The translations under genes were made by a program, and so were the position numbers. From positions 44,332 through 108,331 of the forward strand of contig CAMQDS010000006.1 in assembly GCA_946999645.1 (NCBI GenBank): a stretch of DNA of 64,000 nucleotides, given 5' to 3'. The stretch comes from an uncultured Bacteroidales bacterium (GTDB lineage Bacteria > Bacteroidota > Bacteroidia > Bacteroidales > UBA932). Of the stretch, positions 10,422-19,500 are shown in pieces. Below the pieces are notes generated by a model. It was not told the DNA's origin, did no database searches, and worked only from the letters and a program-made list of their open reading frames with translations. The first letter of the stretch is position 1; the number at the start of each line of letters is the position of its first letter.

Positions 10422-11065
10422 TGGAAACAGCAGAAAACAGATATATAAACGCACATAGTACTCCACAGACAGACATTCTTGCCTGGCTGGAGCGTCAAAC
10501 TCATATTCGTACAAACTATCCGAGGATGTTATCGGGGCAGGTGCAAGGTAAACTACTTACGATGATAGTGCAAATGCTCAATGCAGAAAGAGTGTTGGAA
10601 ATAGGTACTTTTACGGGTTACTCTGCTATCTGTCTGGCTTCTGGCCTTGGTGAGAATGGTATACTTGATACTCTCGAACTCAATGATGAACTTGAAGATC
10701 TTATCAGAGAGGGCTTTATGAAATCAGGGTTGGAAAATAAAATAAGGCTTCATATAGGGGATGCCCTTCAAACTCTGCAAGAGCTGAAAAATGTTCAATA
10801 CGATCTTGTATATATTGATGCAAATAAACGGGAATATCCAGTTTATTATGATATGGTAATAAACTTATTACGTCCTGGTGGAGTCATTCTTGCAGATGAT
10901 GTGCTTTTAGGTGGCAAAGTATACGAAGAAAACGTTCCGCAAGATAAGCAAACCCAAGGTCTTGTGCAATTCAATGAAAAGGTGCTGGCAGATTCGAGGG
11001 TGGAAGTGGTTATTCTCCCTATAAGGGACGGGATAAGCATAATACGAAAGAAAAACAGGGTATAG
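10421..11065 (+). CDS. SAM-dependent O-methyltransferase, caffeoyl-CoA OMT-like family
   Basis: A 214-residue class I methyltransferase. The SAM-binding motif I is VLEIGTFTGYSA, followed by LDTLELNDE (motif II acidic residue) and the family hallmark YDLVYIDANKREY with LRPGGVILADDVLLGGKV. Bacterial members of this family act on catechol-like small molecules or tRNA (TrmR), so the substrate is open. Translationally coupled to the M16 peptidase gene. Convergent with the response regulator gene downstream. Confidence 0.85.
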   Translation: METAENRYINAHSTPQTDILAWLERQTHIRTNYPRMLSGQVQGKLLTMIVQMLNAERVLEIGTFTGYSAICLASGLGENGILDTLELNDELEDLIREGFMKSGLENKIRLHIGDALQTLQELKNVQYDLVYIDANKREYPVYYDMVINLLRPGGVILADDVLLGGKVYEENVPQDKQTQGLVQFNEKVLADSRVEVVILPIRDGISIIRKKNRV

Positions 11066-11076
11066 ATTACGCAAAA

Positions 11077-12228
11077 TCAGCCATTTACGTAATCTTTTAC
11101 ATCCTGTTCACTTATTGGATTTCCTCCGAGTATTAGCAATCGTTCTACAACATTTCTCAATTCTCTGATATTACCTGTCCACGTTTTTTGTTGTAATAAT
11201 TCTATTGCTTCTTTTGAAAAGACTTTAGCCTGCATTCCAGACTCTGCACAAATCTGATTTACAAAATAGTCTATGAGTATAGGAATATCATCTTTTCTAT
11301 CATCAAGAGATGGCACCTGTATAACTATAACGCTTATACGATGATAAAGGTCTTCACGGAAAGTGCCTTTTGCTATCTCCGCTTTAAGATCTTTATTTGT
11401 CGCAGCAATAACCCTTACATCTACCTCTATATCCTTGTCGCTTCCTACTCTGGATAACTTCTTTTCTTGTAATACTCTCAATACCTTGGCTTGTGCAGCA
11501 AGGCTCATATCTCCAATCTCATCCAAAAAAAGCGTACCGCCATCGGCCTGTTCAAATTTTCCTTTGTGTTGTTTTATAGCAGAGGTGAATGCTCCCTTTT
11601 CATGTCCGAACAATTCACTCTCAATAAGTTCCGAAGGAATAGCAGCACAGTTAACCTCTATATATGGCATAGGACTCCTGTTGCTTTGCTTGTGAAGGCT
11701 TCTTGCAACTAACTCTTTTCCTGAGCCATTCGGCCCAGTAATAAGTACTCTTGCATCGGTAGGCGCTACCTTATTGATTATATCCCTTACATGTTCTATG
11801 GCTACAGACTCTCCGATCATCTGCTTTCCATATACTTTTTTCTTAAGTATTTGGTTGTCCTTGACGAGGTTTACCTTTTCTGCAGCATTTTTGATGGTTA
11901 TCAAAATCCTGTTCAAATCCAGAGGCTTGGATATGAAATCAAAGGCTCCTTTTTTTATACATTCTACTGCAATATCAATATCTCCATGTCCAGAAATCAT
12001 TACAACAGCAGAATCTACACCAGCAGAAATTAAGGTCTCAAGTACTTGTGTACCTTCCATTTTTGGCATTTTTATATCACAAAAAATGACATCATACCTT
12101 TCTTTTTCCGCCATTTCGCAGGCAACAGTTCCATCTTCTGCTACATCAACATCATATCCCTCATCCATAAGAATTTCTTTCAATGAGTTACGTATTGCCC
12201 TTTCGTCATCGGCTACAAGAATTTTCAT
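11077..12228 (-). CDS. Sigma-54-dependent response regulator lacking a DNA-binding domain
   Basis: A 383-residue NtrC/NtrX-like regulator. Residues 1-120 are a receiver with phospho-acceptor Asp51 (FCDIKMPKMEG). Residues ~140-370 are the AAA+ activator domain: Walker A GPNGSGKE, the sigma-54 contact loop as GAFTSA rather than GAFTGA, Walker B GGTLFLDEIGDM and arginine-finger region FREDLYHRI. The protein ends at ISEQDVKDYVNG, without the Fis-type helix-turn-helix that usually follows. A likely kinase partner is the NtrY-like gene at 16568, based on family only. It lies alone between convergent and divergent neighbours. Confidence 0.88.
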   Translation of the reverse strand: MKILVADDERAIRNSLKEILMDEGYDVDVAEDGTVACEMAEKERYDVIFCDIKMPKMEGTQVLETLISAGVDSAVVMISGHGDIDIAVECIKKGAFDFISKPLDLNRILITIKNAAEKVNLVKDNQILKKKVYGKQMIGESVAIEHVRDIINKVAPTDARVLITGPNGSGKELVARSLHKQSNRSPMPYIEVNCAAIPSELIESELFGHEKGAFTSAIKQHKGKFEQADGGTLFLDEIGDMSLAAQAKVLRVLQEKKLSRVGSDKDIEVDVRVIAATNKDLKAEIAKGTFREDLYHRISVIVIQVPSLDDRKDDIPILIDYFVNQICAESGMQAKVFSKEAIELLQQKTWTGNIRELRNVVERLLILGGNPISEQDVKDYVNG

Positions 12229-12332
12229 AATATTTTCCTCTCAATGTATTTGAACCTGTTTGCTTTGTAGTAAAAATGCAAACCCATTAATGCAAATATC
12301 GGTTAAAATTCTCTACTTTATACAATTTTTCC

Positions 12333-12340
12333 TATTTTTG
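12333..12340 (+). promoter_or_regulatory. Bacteroidota-type -7 element for cmk-ispH
   Basis: TATTTTTG matches TAnnTTTG and lies about 30 bases upstream of the first cmk ATG. The -33 element is weak (TTTA-like around 12316). Confidence 0.5.
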
Positions 12341-12366
12341 TCCTCCGGTCATAAGGTCGGATCCTA

Positions 12367-13077
12367 ATGTATGTTAATATGAGAGTTCCGGACATAATAA
12401 TTGCCGTGGATGGCTATTCTTCAACAGGCAAAAGTACATTTGCCAAGCTCGTGGCAGAAAAGTTTTCTTTCCTTTATTTGGATTCCGGTGCATTGTATAG
12501 GGCTGTCACCTTATATTCAATGGAAAATGGATTAATAGGTGTAGATGGAGTTATAGACAATACTGGGCTTCAAAAATCAATAGAAGACTTAGATATAAGA
12601 TTTGTCAATAAAGACGGTATTAATCTTACTTATATAGGTGAAAGGTGTGTGGAAAAGGAGATAAGAAGTTTGTCAGTATCAAATTTGGTAAGTCCTATTT
12701 CAGCAGTTCCGTTTGTAAGAACTTTTGTTGATAATAAGTTGCACGCTCTTTCTTCGGCTGGTCGAGTAGTAATGGATGGACGTGATATAGGTACTACTGT
12801 ATTTCCTAAGGCACAATTGAAGATTTTTATGACAGCAAGGCCTGAAGTTAGGGCGAAACGGCGCTATGATGAGATGGTTGCCAAGGGTGAAACCGTAAAA
12901 TTTGAAGATGTGTTGGAAAATCTTAATAACAGAGATAAGATAGATTCTTCAAGAAAGACATCTCCTCTGTCACGTCCTTCAGATGCCTTTGTCTTAGATA
13001 ATTCCGATATGACATTGAAAGAAGAATTAACTTGGATGCAAGGAGTTATTCAAGGAAAATTTGGTATTTTGGAATAA
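12367..13077 (+). CDS. cmk: Cytidylate kinase
   Basis: Phosphorylates CMP and dCMP to the diphosphates. The P-loop is DGYSSTGKST, followed by the CMP-binding YLDSGALYRAVTLY, VVMDGRDIGTTVFP and the LID region RDKIDSSRKTSPLSRPSDAF. The 236 residues are of normal length. Two ATGs are possible, 12367 and 12379; both lie just upstream of the first strand, and I kept the longer one without strong evidence. The ispH start follows after three bases. Confidence 0.93.
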   Translation: MYVNMRVPDIIIAVDGYSSTGKSTFAKLVAEKFSFLYLDSGALYRAVTLYSMENGLIGVDGVIDNTGLQKSIEDLDIRFVNKDGINLTYIGERCVEKEIRSLSVSNLVSPISAVPFVRTFVDNKLHALSSAGRVVMDGRDIGTTVFPKAQLKIFMTARPEVRAKRRYDEMVAKGETVKFEDVLENLNNRDKIDSSRKTSPLSRPSDAFVLDNSDMTLKEELTWMQGVIQGKFGILE

Positions 13078-13080
13078 TCT

Positions 13081-14007
13081 ATGGCTCTAAAAGTAGAAAT
13101 AGATGGCAATTCCGGTTTCTGTGGGGGCGTAATCAGGGCAATAGGGCGCTCTGAAAAGTTCTTGAATAAAAACGAAGGGAAAGAGTTATACTCTTTAGGC
13201 TCAATTGTTCATAATGAAGCTGAACTTGAAAGATTGGCAAGTAAGGGGCTTGTCGCAATAGGAAAAGATAGATTGTCTTCTTTGTCAGGTAGCGATGTCC
13301 TAATAAGGGCGCATGGAGAGCCTCCACAAACTTATAAACTTGCAGAGAAATATGGTATTAATCTCATTGACTGTACCTGTCCTGTAGTTCTTCATATTCA
13401 AAAACAAATAAAACAAGCTTATGCGAGGCTGAAAAGTATGGGCGGAACTGGGCAGATAGTTATTTTTGGAAAGGTAGGTCATGCTGAGGTGCTGGGGCTT
13501 GTAGGTCAGGCAGATGGAGATGCTCTTGTCGTTGAAAATATTAAAATGTTTCGGGAGCTTCTTTCTGAAAAAAAGATAACTCTATCTGGACCTATAGAAA
13601 TTTTTTCACAGACAACAAAAAATCCTGATGAATATGATTCAATATGTACAGAACTGCTAAATGCAATGTCGTTGTATAATCATATGACATGTAAGGAAAT
13701 ACAAGACAGTGGCATATTGATTATACACAACACTATATGTTCTCAAGTGGCATCTCGATATGAACAATTATCTGACTTTGCCGCTTCTCACGATGTAATT
13801 GTTTTTGTCTCAGGGAAAGAAAGTTCCAACGGGAAAATATTGTATGAACTATGTGCAAAAATAAATCCTCGTTCTCATCAAATAGTATCTGAAGAAGAAA
13901 TAGACAGCTCTTGGTTTCATGATAATGATTTAGTTGGAGTTTGCGGTGCGACATCTACCCCAAAATGGCTGCTCGAAGCCGTTGCTGGTAAAATAAGTAA
14001 GTGCTAA
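13081..14007 (+). CDS. ispH: 4-hydroxy-3-methylbut-2-enyl diphosphate reductase
   Basis: Last step of the MEP isoprenoid pathway, an Fe-S enzyme making IPP and DMAPP. The three cluster cysteines are visible in SGFCGGV (C14), DCTCPVV and NTICSQV, with the substrate-binding histidines in RAHGEPP and GKVGHAEVLG (with its Glu) and Thr in FSQTTKNPDE. The C-terminus VGVCGATSTPKWLLEAV is the family ending. Length 308 is typical. In an apparent two-gene operon with cmk. Confidence 0.94.
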   Translation: MALKVEIDGNSGFCGGVIRAIGRSEKFLNKNEGKELYSLGSIVHNEAELERLASKGLVAIGKDRLSSLSGSDVLIRAHGEPPQTYKLAEKYGINLIDCTCPVVLHIQKQIKQAYARLKSMGGTGQIVIFGKVGHAEVLGLVGQADGDALVVENIKMFRELLSEKKITLSGPIEIFSQTTKNPDEYDSICTELLNAMSLYNHMTCKEIQDSGILIIHNTICSQVASRYEQLSDFAASHDVIVFVSGKESSNGKILYELCAKINPRSHQIVSEEEIDSSWFHDNDLVGVCGATSTPKWLLEAVAGKISKC

Positions 14008-14022
14008 ATTAAGTCTAAAAAC

Positions 14023-14062
14023 ATAAAATTTTGCGTTTTTCTTACTGATCAATATCTTTGCA
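14023..14062 (+). promoter_or_regulatory. Promoter, first copy of a 40-base direct repeat
   Basis: Contains -33 TTTG at 14030-14033, a 19-base spacer and -7 TATCTTTG at 14053-14060, an ideal Bacteroidota promoter. The 40 bases match 14808-14847 at 38 of 40 positions. This copy drives the short ORF at 14085 and the lipoprotein gene at 14179. Confidence 0.8.
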
Positions 14063-14084
14063 AAGTAATTTAAATTTAATCCAT

Positions 14085-14165
14085 ATGAAAAAGATTCAAT
14101 TCTACTTAAACTATGGTCATACTTGTGGAGATGTGGATCTTATGATAATTCCGATGTACAACTAA
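14085..14165 (+). CDS. Possible 26-residue peptide
   Basis: An ATG placed ~25 bases after the promoter opens a frame MKKIQFYLNY...MIIPMYN ending in TAA, 13 bases before the lipoprotein gene. The Lys-rich start and the position as the first frame on the transcript make it a candidate leader or secreted-peptide precursor. There is no family match I can name, and 26 codons can occur by chance. Confidence 0.3.
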   Translation: MKKIQFYLNYGHTCGDVDLMIIPMYN

Positions 14166-14178
14166 CTGAAACATAATT

Positions 14179-14808
14179 ATGTTAAATAGAAGATTTTTAA
14201 CTATTACTATAATTTATATCATTGCTCTTATTTCAATTATATCCTGTGGTAAGGATAGAGTTGAGCCTCCTATAAAAATTCATAATTATGTTGGAATATA
14301 TTTATTAACTGACTTAGATTGGTCAGGAGTACCTCTTGATCTGGATGAGGATAATGTATTGAATAATAATGTTTTGTATGAATTTATGGGACTGCCTAAC
14401 TATCAACGGGCATATGCTGAGGTATATGAAAAGGATGGAGAATATATTTTTACATTTACCCTTCCTTATCCTATATGGGATTATACTGAGCATTGTAATG
14501 ATATGAAAAGTTTTATATTTACTAAGACTATTGATATATCAGAGGTAAATTACAAACATAAAAAAGGAATAGATATTCAAACAAGCTATAAATGTCCGAA
14601 GAATTGGAACTCTGAAGATAAGTTTTTATTGGGGATAAAGGGAATAAGTCTTTATCTACCGAGAGAGAACAAAAACGAATTTGAAATTATCGTCAGATGT
14701 ATAATGCCATTGTATAGTGATAGTAAAGATGTTCCGAGGTTGGATCATCTTTGTTATCACTTCACTAAAATTGAAGAAAAGAAGGCTTCTGAAACCGTCA
14801 TAAATTGA
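14179..14808 (+). CDS. Lipoprotein of unknown function
   Basis: A 209-residue protein with a lipoprotein signal (FLTITIIYIIALISIISC; Cys at the lipobox, followed by GKDRVEPP), so it is probably anchored in an envelope membrane. I recognise no family. The mature part is a soluble beta-rich sequence with aromatic stretches such as FTFTLPYPIWDYTEH. It lies between two copies of nearly the same promoter; the second copy begins on the last base of its stop codon. It therefore looks like an insertion or a product of local duplication upstream of efp. Confidence 0.75.
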   Translation: MLNRRFLTITIIYIIALISIISCGKDRVEPPIKIHNYVGIYLLTDLDWSGVPLDLDEDNVLNNNVLYEFMGLPNYQRAYAEVYEKDGEYIFTFTLPYPIWDYTEHCNDMKSFIFTKTIDISEVNYKHKKGIDIQTSYKCPKNWNSEDKFLLGIKGISLYLPRENKNEFEIIVRCIMPLYSDSKDVPRLDHLCYHFTKIEEKKASETVIN

Positions 14809-14847
14809 TAAAATTTTGCGTTTTTCTTACTAATCAGTATCTTTGCA
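14808..14847 (+). promoter_or_regulatory. efp promoter, second copy of the 40-base direct repeat
   Basis: TTTG at 14815-14818, a 19-base spacer and -7 TATCTTTG at 14838-14845, followed ~50 bases later by the efp ATG. It differs from the copy at 14023 at two positions only. Confidence 0.8.
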
Positions 14848-14896
14848 GACCATTATAAATTTCAGAATAAATTAAAATTCAAAATATTACCATAGT

Positions 14897-15463
14897 ATGG
14901 CAACAACAGCTGATTTTAAAAACGGACTTTATTTAAAATTTAATGAAAAGCCTTGTATGATAGTTTGGTTCCAGCATGTGAAACCAGGAAAGGGTCCTGC
15001 TTTTGTAAAAACCAAACTTCGCAATCTTGAAAATGGCAGAATTCTTGAGAATACATTTACCGCAGGAGCCAAAGTTGAAACAATAAGCGTAGAAAGAAGA
15101 CCATATCAGTTCCTCTACAAGGATGAAGATGGGTTTAACTTTATGCATGAGGAAACTTATGAGCAGATAAATCTTCCTCACGATGTTGTAGAAAATGCAG
15201 ATCTTATGAAAGAAGGTCAGCATGTGGAGATGATGTTTGTTACAGAACCAGAAGAAAGATGTCTTACATGTGAACTTCCAACCTATGTTACATTGGAAGT
15301 TACTTATACAGAACCTGCTGTGAAAGGCAATACAGCATCTACGAGTGCCCTTAAAGAATGCACCTTGGAGACAGGAGCGAAAATAATGGTGCCACTCTTT
15401 ATCAATCAGGGAGATGTAATAACAGTAAATACAACTGATCGTAGTTACGGACAACGCGTATAA
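14897..15463 (+). CDS. efp: Elongation factor P
   Basis: Rescues ribosomes stalled at polyproline. The 188 residues are standard. The N-terminal KOW-like domain carries the modifiable loop KPGKGPAF with Lys32 at the tip, equivalent to E. coli Lys34. The two OB domains end with the family signature GDVITVNTTDRSYGQRV. No lysine-modifying enzyme gene is nearby. It has its own promoter and a strong terminator, so it is probably monocistronic. Confidence 0.96.
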   Translation: MATTADFKNGLYLKFNEKPCMIVWFQHVKPGKGPAFVKTKLRNLENGRILENTFTAGAKVETISVERRPYQFLYKDEDGFNFMHEETYEQINLPHDVVENADLMKEGQHVEMMFVTEPEERCLTCELPTYVTLEVTYTEPAVKGNTASTSALKECTLETGAKIMVPLFINQGDVITVNTTDRSYGQRV

Positions 15464-15492
15464 ATAAATATAACTTTATTGTATATAAAAGG

Positions 15493-15529
15493 AAAAAAGG
15501 CAGTCATTATCGCAACGACTGTCTTTTTT
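15493..15529 (+). terminator. Rho-independent terminator after efp
   Basis: A 13-base stem, AAAAAAGGCAGTC at 15493-15505 pairing with GACTGTCTTTTTT at 15517-15529, with one G-U pair and an 11-base loop, ending in a T run. The A-rich 5' arm makes it usable from the minus strand as well, for the convergent DUF4783 gene. Confidence 0.85.
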
Positions 15530-15589
15530 GCTATATTATTATTAACTAAACTAACCGTATATCAATAATACAAAGTGCGTGCCAAACTT

Positions 15590-16006
15590 TTAATGCTTCA
15601 TTTTGTCTATCTTAAGTTGCTGAATTTTATAACTTTGCTTTTTGTAGTTTATAAAAATTGTAACTTCGAATAATTCTCCTCCTGCACTTAATGAACCAAT
15701 GGCATACTTCATATTATTGCGTCCAGCAGTGTGAGTTATATCAAATGTTCTCGGATTATACTCTTTGAAAAAAGATTTTAGTATTTGTTTTGCCTGCCCC
15801 TTACTGGAATCACTTGTTCGTGACATTATGGACACTTCAAGATTGTCGGAAAACCATGCTGAAAGTTTTTCGGCGTCTCCCTTTCGGATGTATTTGGATA
15901 TTGGGATAAAAACATCATATAAATTGTTATTTGACAGACCATCAAGTCCTACAAATAACAAAACAAACGATGTGGCAACTGCAATACGAAACCTCATTGT
16001 TTTCAT
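15590..16006 (-). CDS. DUF4783 family secreted protein
   Basis: A 138-residue protein with an N-terminal signal peptide (FRIAVATSFVLLFVGLDGL) followed by an NTF2-like domain, with DVFIPISKYIRKGDAEKLSAWF as the family hallmark. The family is common in Bacteroidetes and has no assigned function. The first in-frame Met (16006) is used; MRF three residues later is also possible. Divergent from rlmH. Confidence 0.8.
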   Translation of the reverse strand: MKTMRFRIAVATSFVLLFVGLDGLSNNNLYDVFIPISKYIRKGDAEKLSAWFSDNLEVSIMSRTSDSSKGQAKQILKSFFKEYNPRTFDITHTAGRNNMKYAIGSLSAGGELFEVTIFINYKKQSYKIQQLKIDKMKH

Positions 16007-16049
16007 ACAAAATACTTGCTTTAATGTTGCAAATACCGAGCCACATTTA

Positions 16050-16057
16050 TATATTTG
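16050..16057 (+). promoter_or_regulatory. Bacteroidota-type -7 element for rlmH
   Basis: TATATTTG matches TAnnTTTG. A GTTG at 16026-16029, twenty bases upstream, serves as the -33. It lies ~45 bases before the rlmH ATG and downstream of the earlier in-frame ATG at 15931, so it rules out the longer start. Confidence 0.65.
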
Positions 16058-16101
16058 CCCATAATGGGCTTAACTGTAATAGGTCTTTTAAACTGCTCTT
16101 T

Positions 16102-16575
16102 ATGAAGATTACTTTATTGACAATGGGTAAAACAGATGTGACCTGGGTTAGGCAGGGCTTGGAATTGTATGTCACTCGTCTGAAACATTATATTCCATTC
16201 AGTATGATAGAATTGCCTGAATTGAAAAATGCAGGTTCTCTGACTAAGGAGCAAATAAAAGTTAAAGAAGGTCATCTTATTGCCGATATATTGAAGCCTT
16301 CAGATGAGGTAATTCTTCTTGATGAGAGGGGAAAAGAGTATTCATCAATGGAATTTGCACACTATATAGAAAATCGCTTAACATTATCTGGGAAAAATAT
16401 GGTGTTTGTAATAGGTGGTGCTTATGGCTTTTCGAATGAAATTTATGAAAGAGCGGATTGTAAGATTTCTCTTTCCAAAATGACCTTTTCTCATCAAATG
16501 GTAAGAACTGTTTTTGCAGAGCAACTTTATAGAGCCTTTACTATAATAAAAGGGGAGCCTTATCATCATGAATGA
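16102..16575 (+). CDS. rlmH: 23S rRNA pseudouridine-1915 N3-methyltransferase
   Basis: SPOUT-class methyltransferase acting on the ribosome decoding-region helix 69. The 157 residues from the ATG at 16102 match the family length (155 in E. coli); the open frame extends upstream but only through the promoter. Motifs: the LLDERGKEYSS region, the knot SAM-binding VIGGAYGFS and the C-terminal signature LSKMTFSHQMVRTVFAEQLYRA...GEPYHH. The next gene starts eight bases before its stop. Confidence 0.94.
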   Translation: MKITLLTMGKTDVTWVRQGLELYVTRLKHYIPFSMIELPELKNAGSLTKEQIKVKEGHLIADILKPSDEVILLDERGKEYSSMEFAHYIENRLTLSGKNMVFVIGGAYGFSNEIYERADCKISLSKMTFSHQMVRTVFAEQLYRAFTIIKGEPYHHE

Positions 16576-19500
16576 TTTGAAAACAGAACGGATTAATTGG
16601 CTTAAACGTCACGTTTGGCTTATTTTTTTAATAATTGCCACTTTAATACTCTTATTTTCCATATTCATAAATAGAAAATCTGATTCTGCAGATTCGGTGG
16701 CTGTCAATGTTTCCCATGTAATATCGGGAAGAATGAAAATGCTTGACTCCTATATGTCTATAGTGGCGAGTGGGCAAGAATGGACAGAACTTGACGGTTT
16801 CCCCGACGATATGGTTATTTATCGATATGAAAATGACTCTCTTAAATCGTGGTATAATCAGTTTACTCTCGACAACGATGATATAAGCAGGAGAATGTAT
16901 ATACCGAGGTTTATGAGCCTTAGGTATAATGTCGTATCTCCTCTTTCAGAAGTAGATACTGTTGTAAATTATATTAATATAGGACCTAAGTGGTATTTAG
17001 TAAAGGCTAAAAAAGTAGGATTTTATACTACTATAATTGGTGGGTTGGAAATTAAAAATATGATGTCTTCAAATTCTTATAATGGAGTAAATAGGCATCT
17101 TAAAGTATCTGACGGTTTTTCTCTTTATCCTATATCTTATAGCGGAGGGGCTCCTATATATGTTGCTAACCGGCCTCTGATTAAGATTATTCAGGAAAAT
17201 AATAGGATAGGTTCTATTTTGCCAAATCCTATATATATATGGATTTCTTTGTTTATAATCCTTGCAGCCCTATTGTATTTGCTTCGCTCATATCGGACTT
17301 TTCCGATGATGTGGACAGTTATGTTATTGAATACTATTATTATAGGGACTGTAATTATATTTGGAAAAAGTTTTCAGTCGGTATCACAGATATTTTCTCC
17401 AACTATATATGCACAAGGAGCCGTTTTGTATTCATTGGCTTCATTACTGCTTCTCAACTTGTGGATTGTTGTAATGATAACCTGCATATATCTGCTGCGA
17501 AAAAATATTATTTTGGCTTTTGAAAGTAAATTTCCTCATATTGGATTTAAACTATATGCTGGTGTTATAATTTGCTCTATCATAGCCCTTGCCATATATA
17601 TACACCTTACTTTGAAGGGTGTTATAATGAATTCCAATATTACACTTGAACTTTATCGTATTAGTGGAATAACCCAATATACAGTTTATGTATATATTTC
17701 ATATATGTCCCTTCTTATTATGCTGTTGGTTCTTATTGCTCTCCTAAAACCAGCGGTAAGGAAGTTTTATGGGGTAAAATATGATGTATTGTCAAGAACT
17801 TGGAGGATAATATTTTCTATAATTAGTGCCTTGTATCTATTGGCGATGTCTTCAATAATAGGCTTTACTAAAGAAAAAAATAGAATTGATATATGGGCTA
17901 ATCGTCTTGCTGTAGACAGAAATCTTGGTTTTGAGTTACGATTGAAGGGCATTGAAACTGCTATAGCCTCTGACCCTGTATTACCCTTGCTTATTTTCAA
18001 AAACAAGGATTATAGAGTTGTAATGAGGAGGATTAAAGAGAGTTATTTGAGTAAAATAAGTCAGGATTATGAAACCACATTGCAAATATTTAGTGATTCC
18101 GATCCTGTGACTGAAACTATTAAGTATTACAGTGAACGTCTTAGAAACGGTATTGCAATATCTGATAGTTCACACTTTGTCTATTCTCGCTCGTCTAATG
18201 GAAGGGCTCAATATACAGGTATTTTTACATACTATAATCCTTCTTTAGGTGTAACTAGATTGATTTTGGGTATAGATTCCAGTATAGATATGGAAGGTGC
18301 CGGATACGCAGGAATAATAGGGGATGCCGGTAGCGGGTCTGTCGTAGTGCCTCGTAGATATTCATATTGTAAATACCTTTCAGGTAATCTAATAAGTTAT
18401 GGGGGTGTTTATCCTTATTCTACTGTATTTTCTGGAAAATTTAAAGAGATAAGTGATGATTTAGGTAGCGGCAGTGTTATAATAGGGGATTATATCCATT
18501 TTGTAAACCGTGTTTCTAATAATGAAACAATTGTAATATCTGAAAGAAAAGTTGGGTTCGTAAAATATATGGTATCAGGTTTCCTGATAGCCCTACTTGC
18601 ATTTTTCTCAATAAGTATTCCTACTATAAAAAAAATTGGAAAAACTTTATTTGAAAAAAATTATTATAAGACAAGGATTAATACTGTATTGTATCTTTCC
18701 CTTTTTGCTACACTTATAGCCATGACATCTGTCAGTGTCTTATTTATTTATAGCAGAAATGAAAAAAACATGATGGAGATGATGACGGGTAAAATTAATA
18801 CAATACAGTCTTTTATAGCGGCAAGAAGTAGTTATCTTTCATCATATCACGATTATGAAAAACCTGAATTTAGCAGTCTTATTGAAAAAATAGGAGTTTA
18901 TACAAAGTCGGATGTTTCATTGTATACTCCAGAGGGCAAGGTTTTCCGCTCTACATCTCCAGAAATATTTGAACGCCTATTGCTTGGCTCCAGACTTAAT
19001 GAAGATGCTTATAAAGCTATAATGTATAGAAATAAGCGATATTTTATACATAAGGAAAAGTTTGCAGGATACTCATATTATGCAATGTATGCTCCTGTAA
19101 TAAATAATGAAGGTAAAAAATTAGCCATTATTTGTGCTCCATATACTGATTCTGGTTTGGATTTTAAGGAAGATGCTGTATTTCATGCTATTTTCATAAT
19201 TACCGTATTCTTAATACTTGTAGTTGTTACACGAATTTTATCTTCTAAGGTAATAGAAAGAATGTTCAGACCTTTGTTGGAAATGGGGGTTAAGATGAAC
19301 CTTGCAAGAGAAAACGGGTTGGAATATATAATATATGAGAGGGATGATGAAATTACAAGTCTTGTAAGATCATACAATCTGATGGTTCATGACCTATACG
19401 AAAGCAGCAAACAGGCGGCACAACTTGAACGCAATAAGGCGTGGAATGAAATGGCACGTCAGGTGGCTCACGAAATTAAAAATCCGCTTACTCCTATAAA

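Noticed and set aside
15931..16101. Longer start for rlmH
   Set aside because: The extra N-terminus is read through the promoter, does not resemble the family and would overlap the divergent DUF4783 gene.
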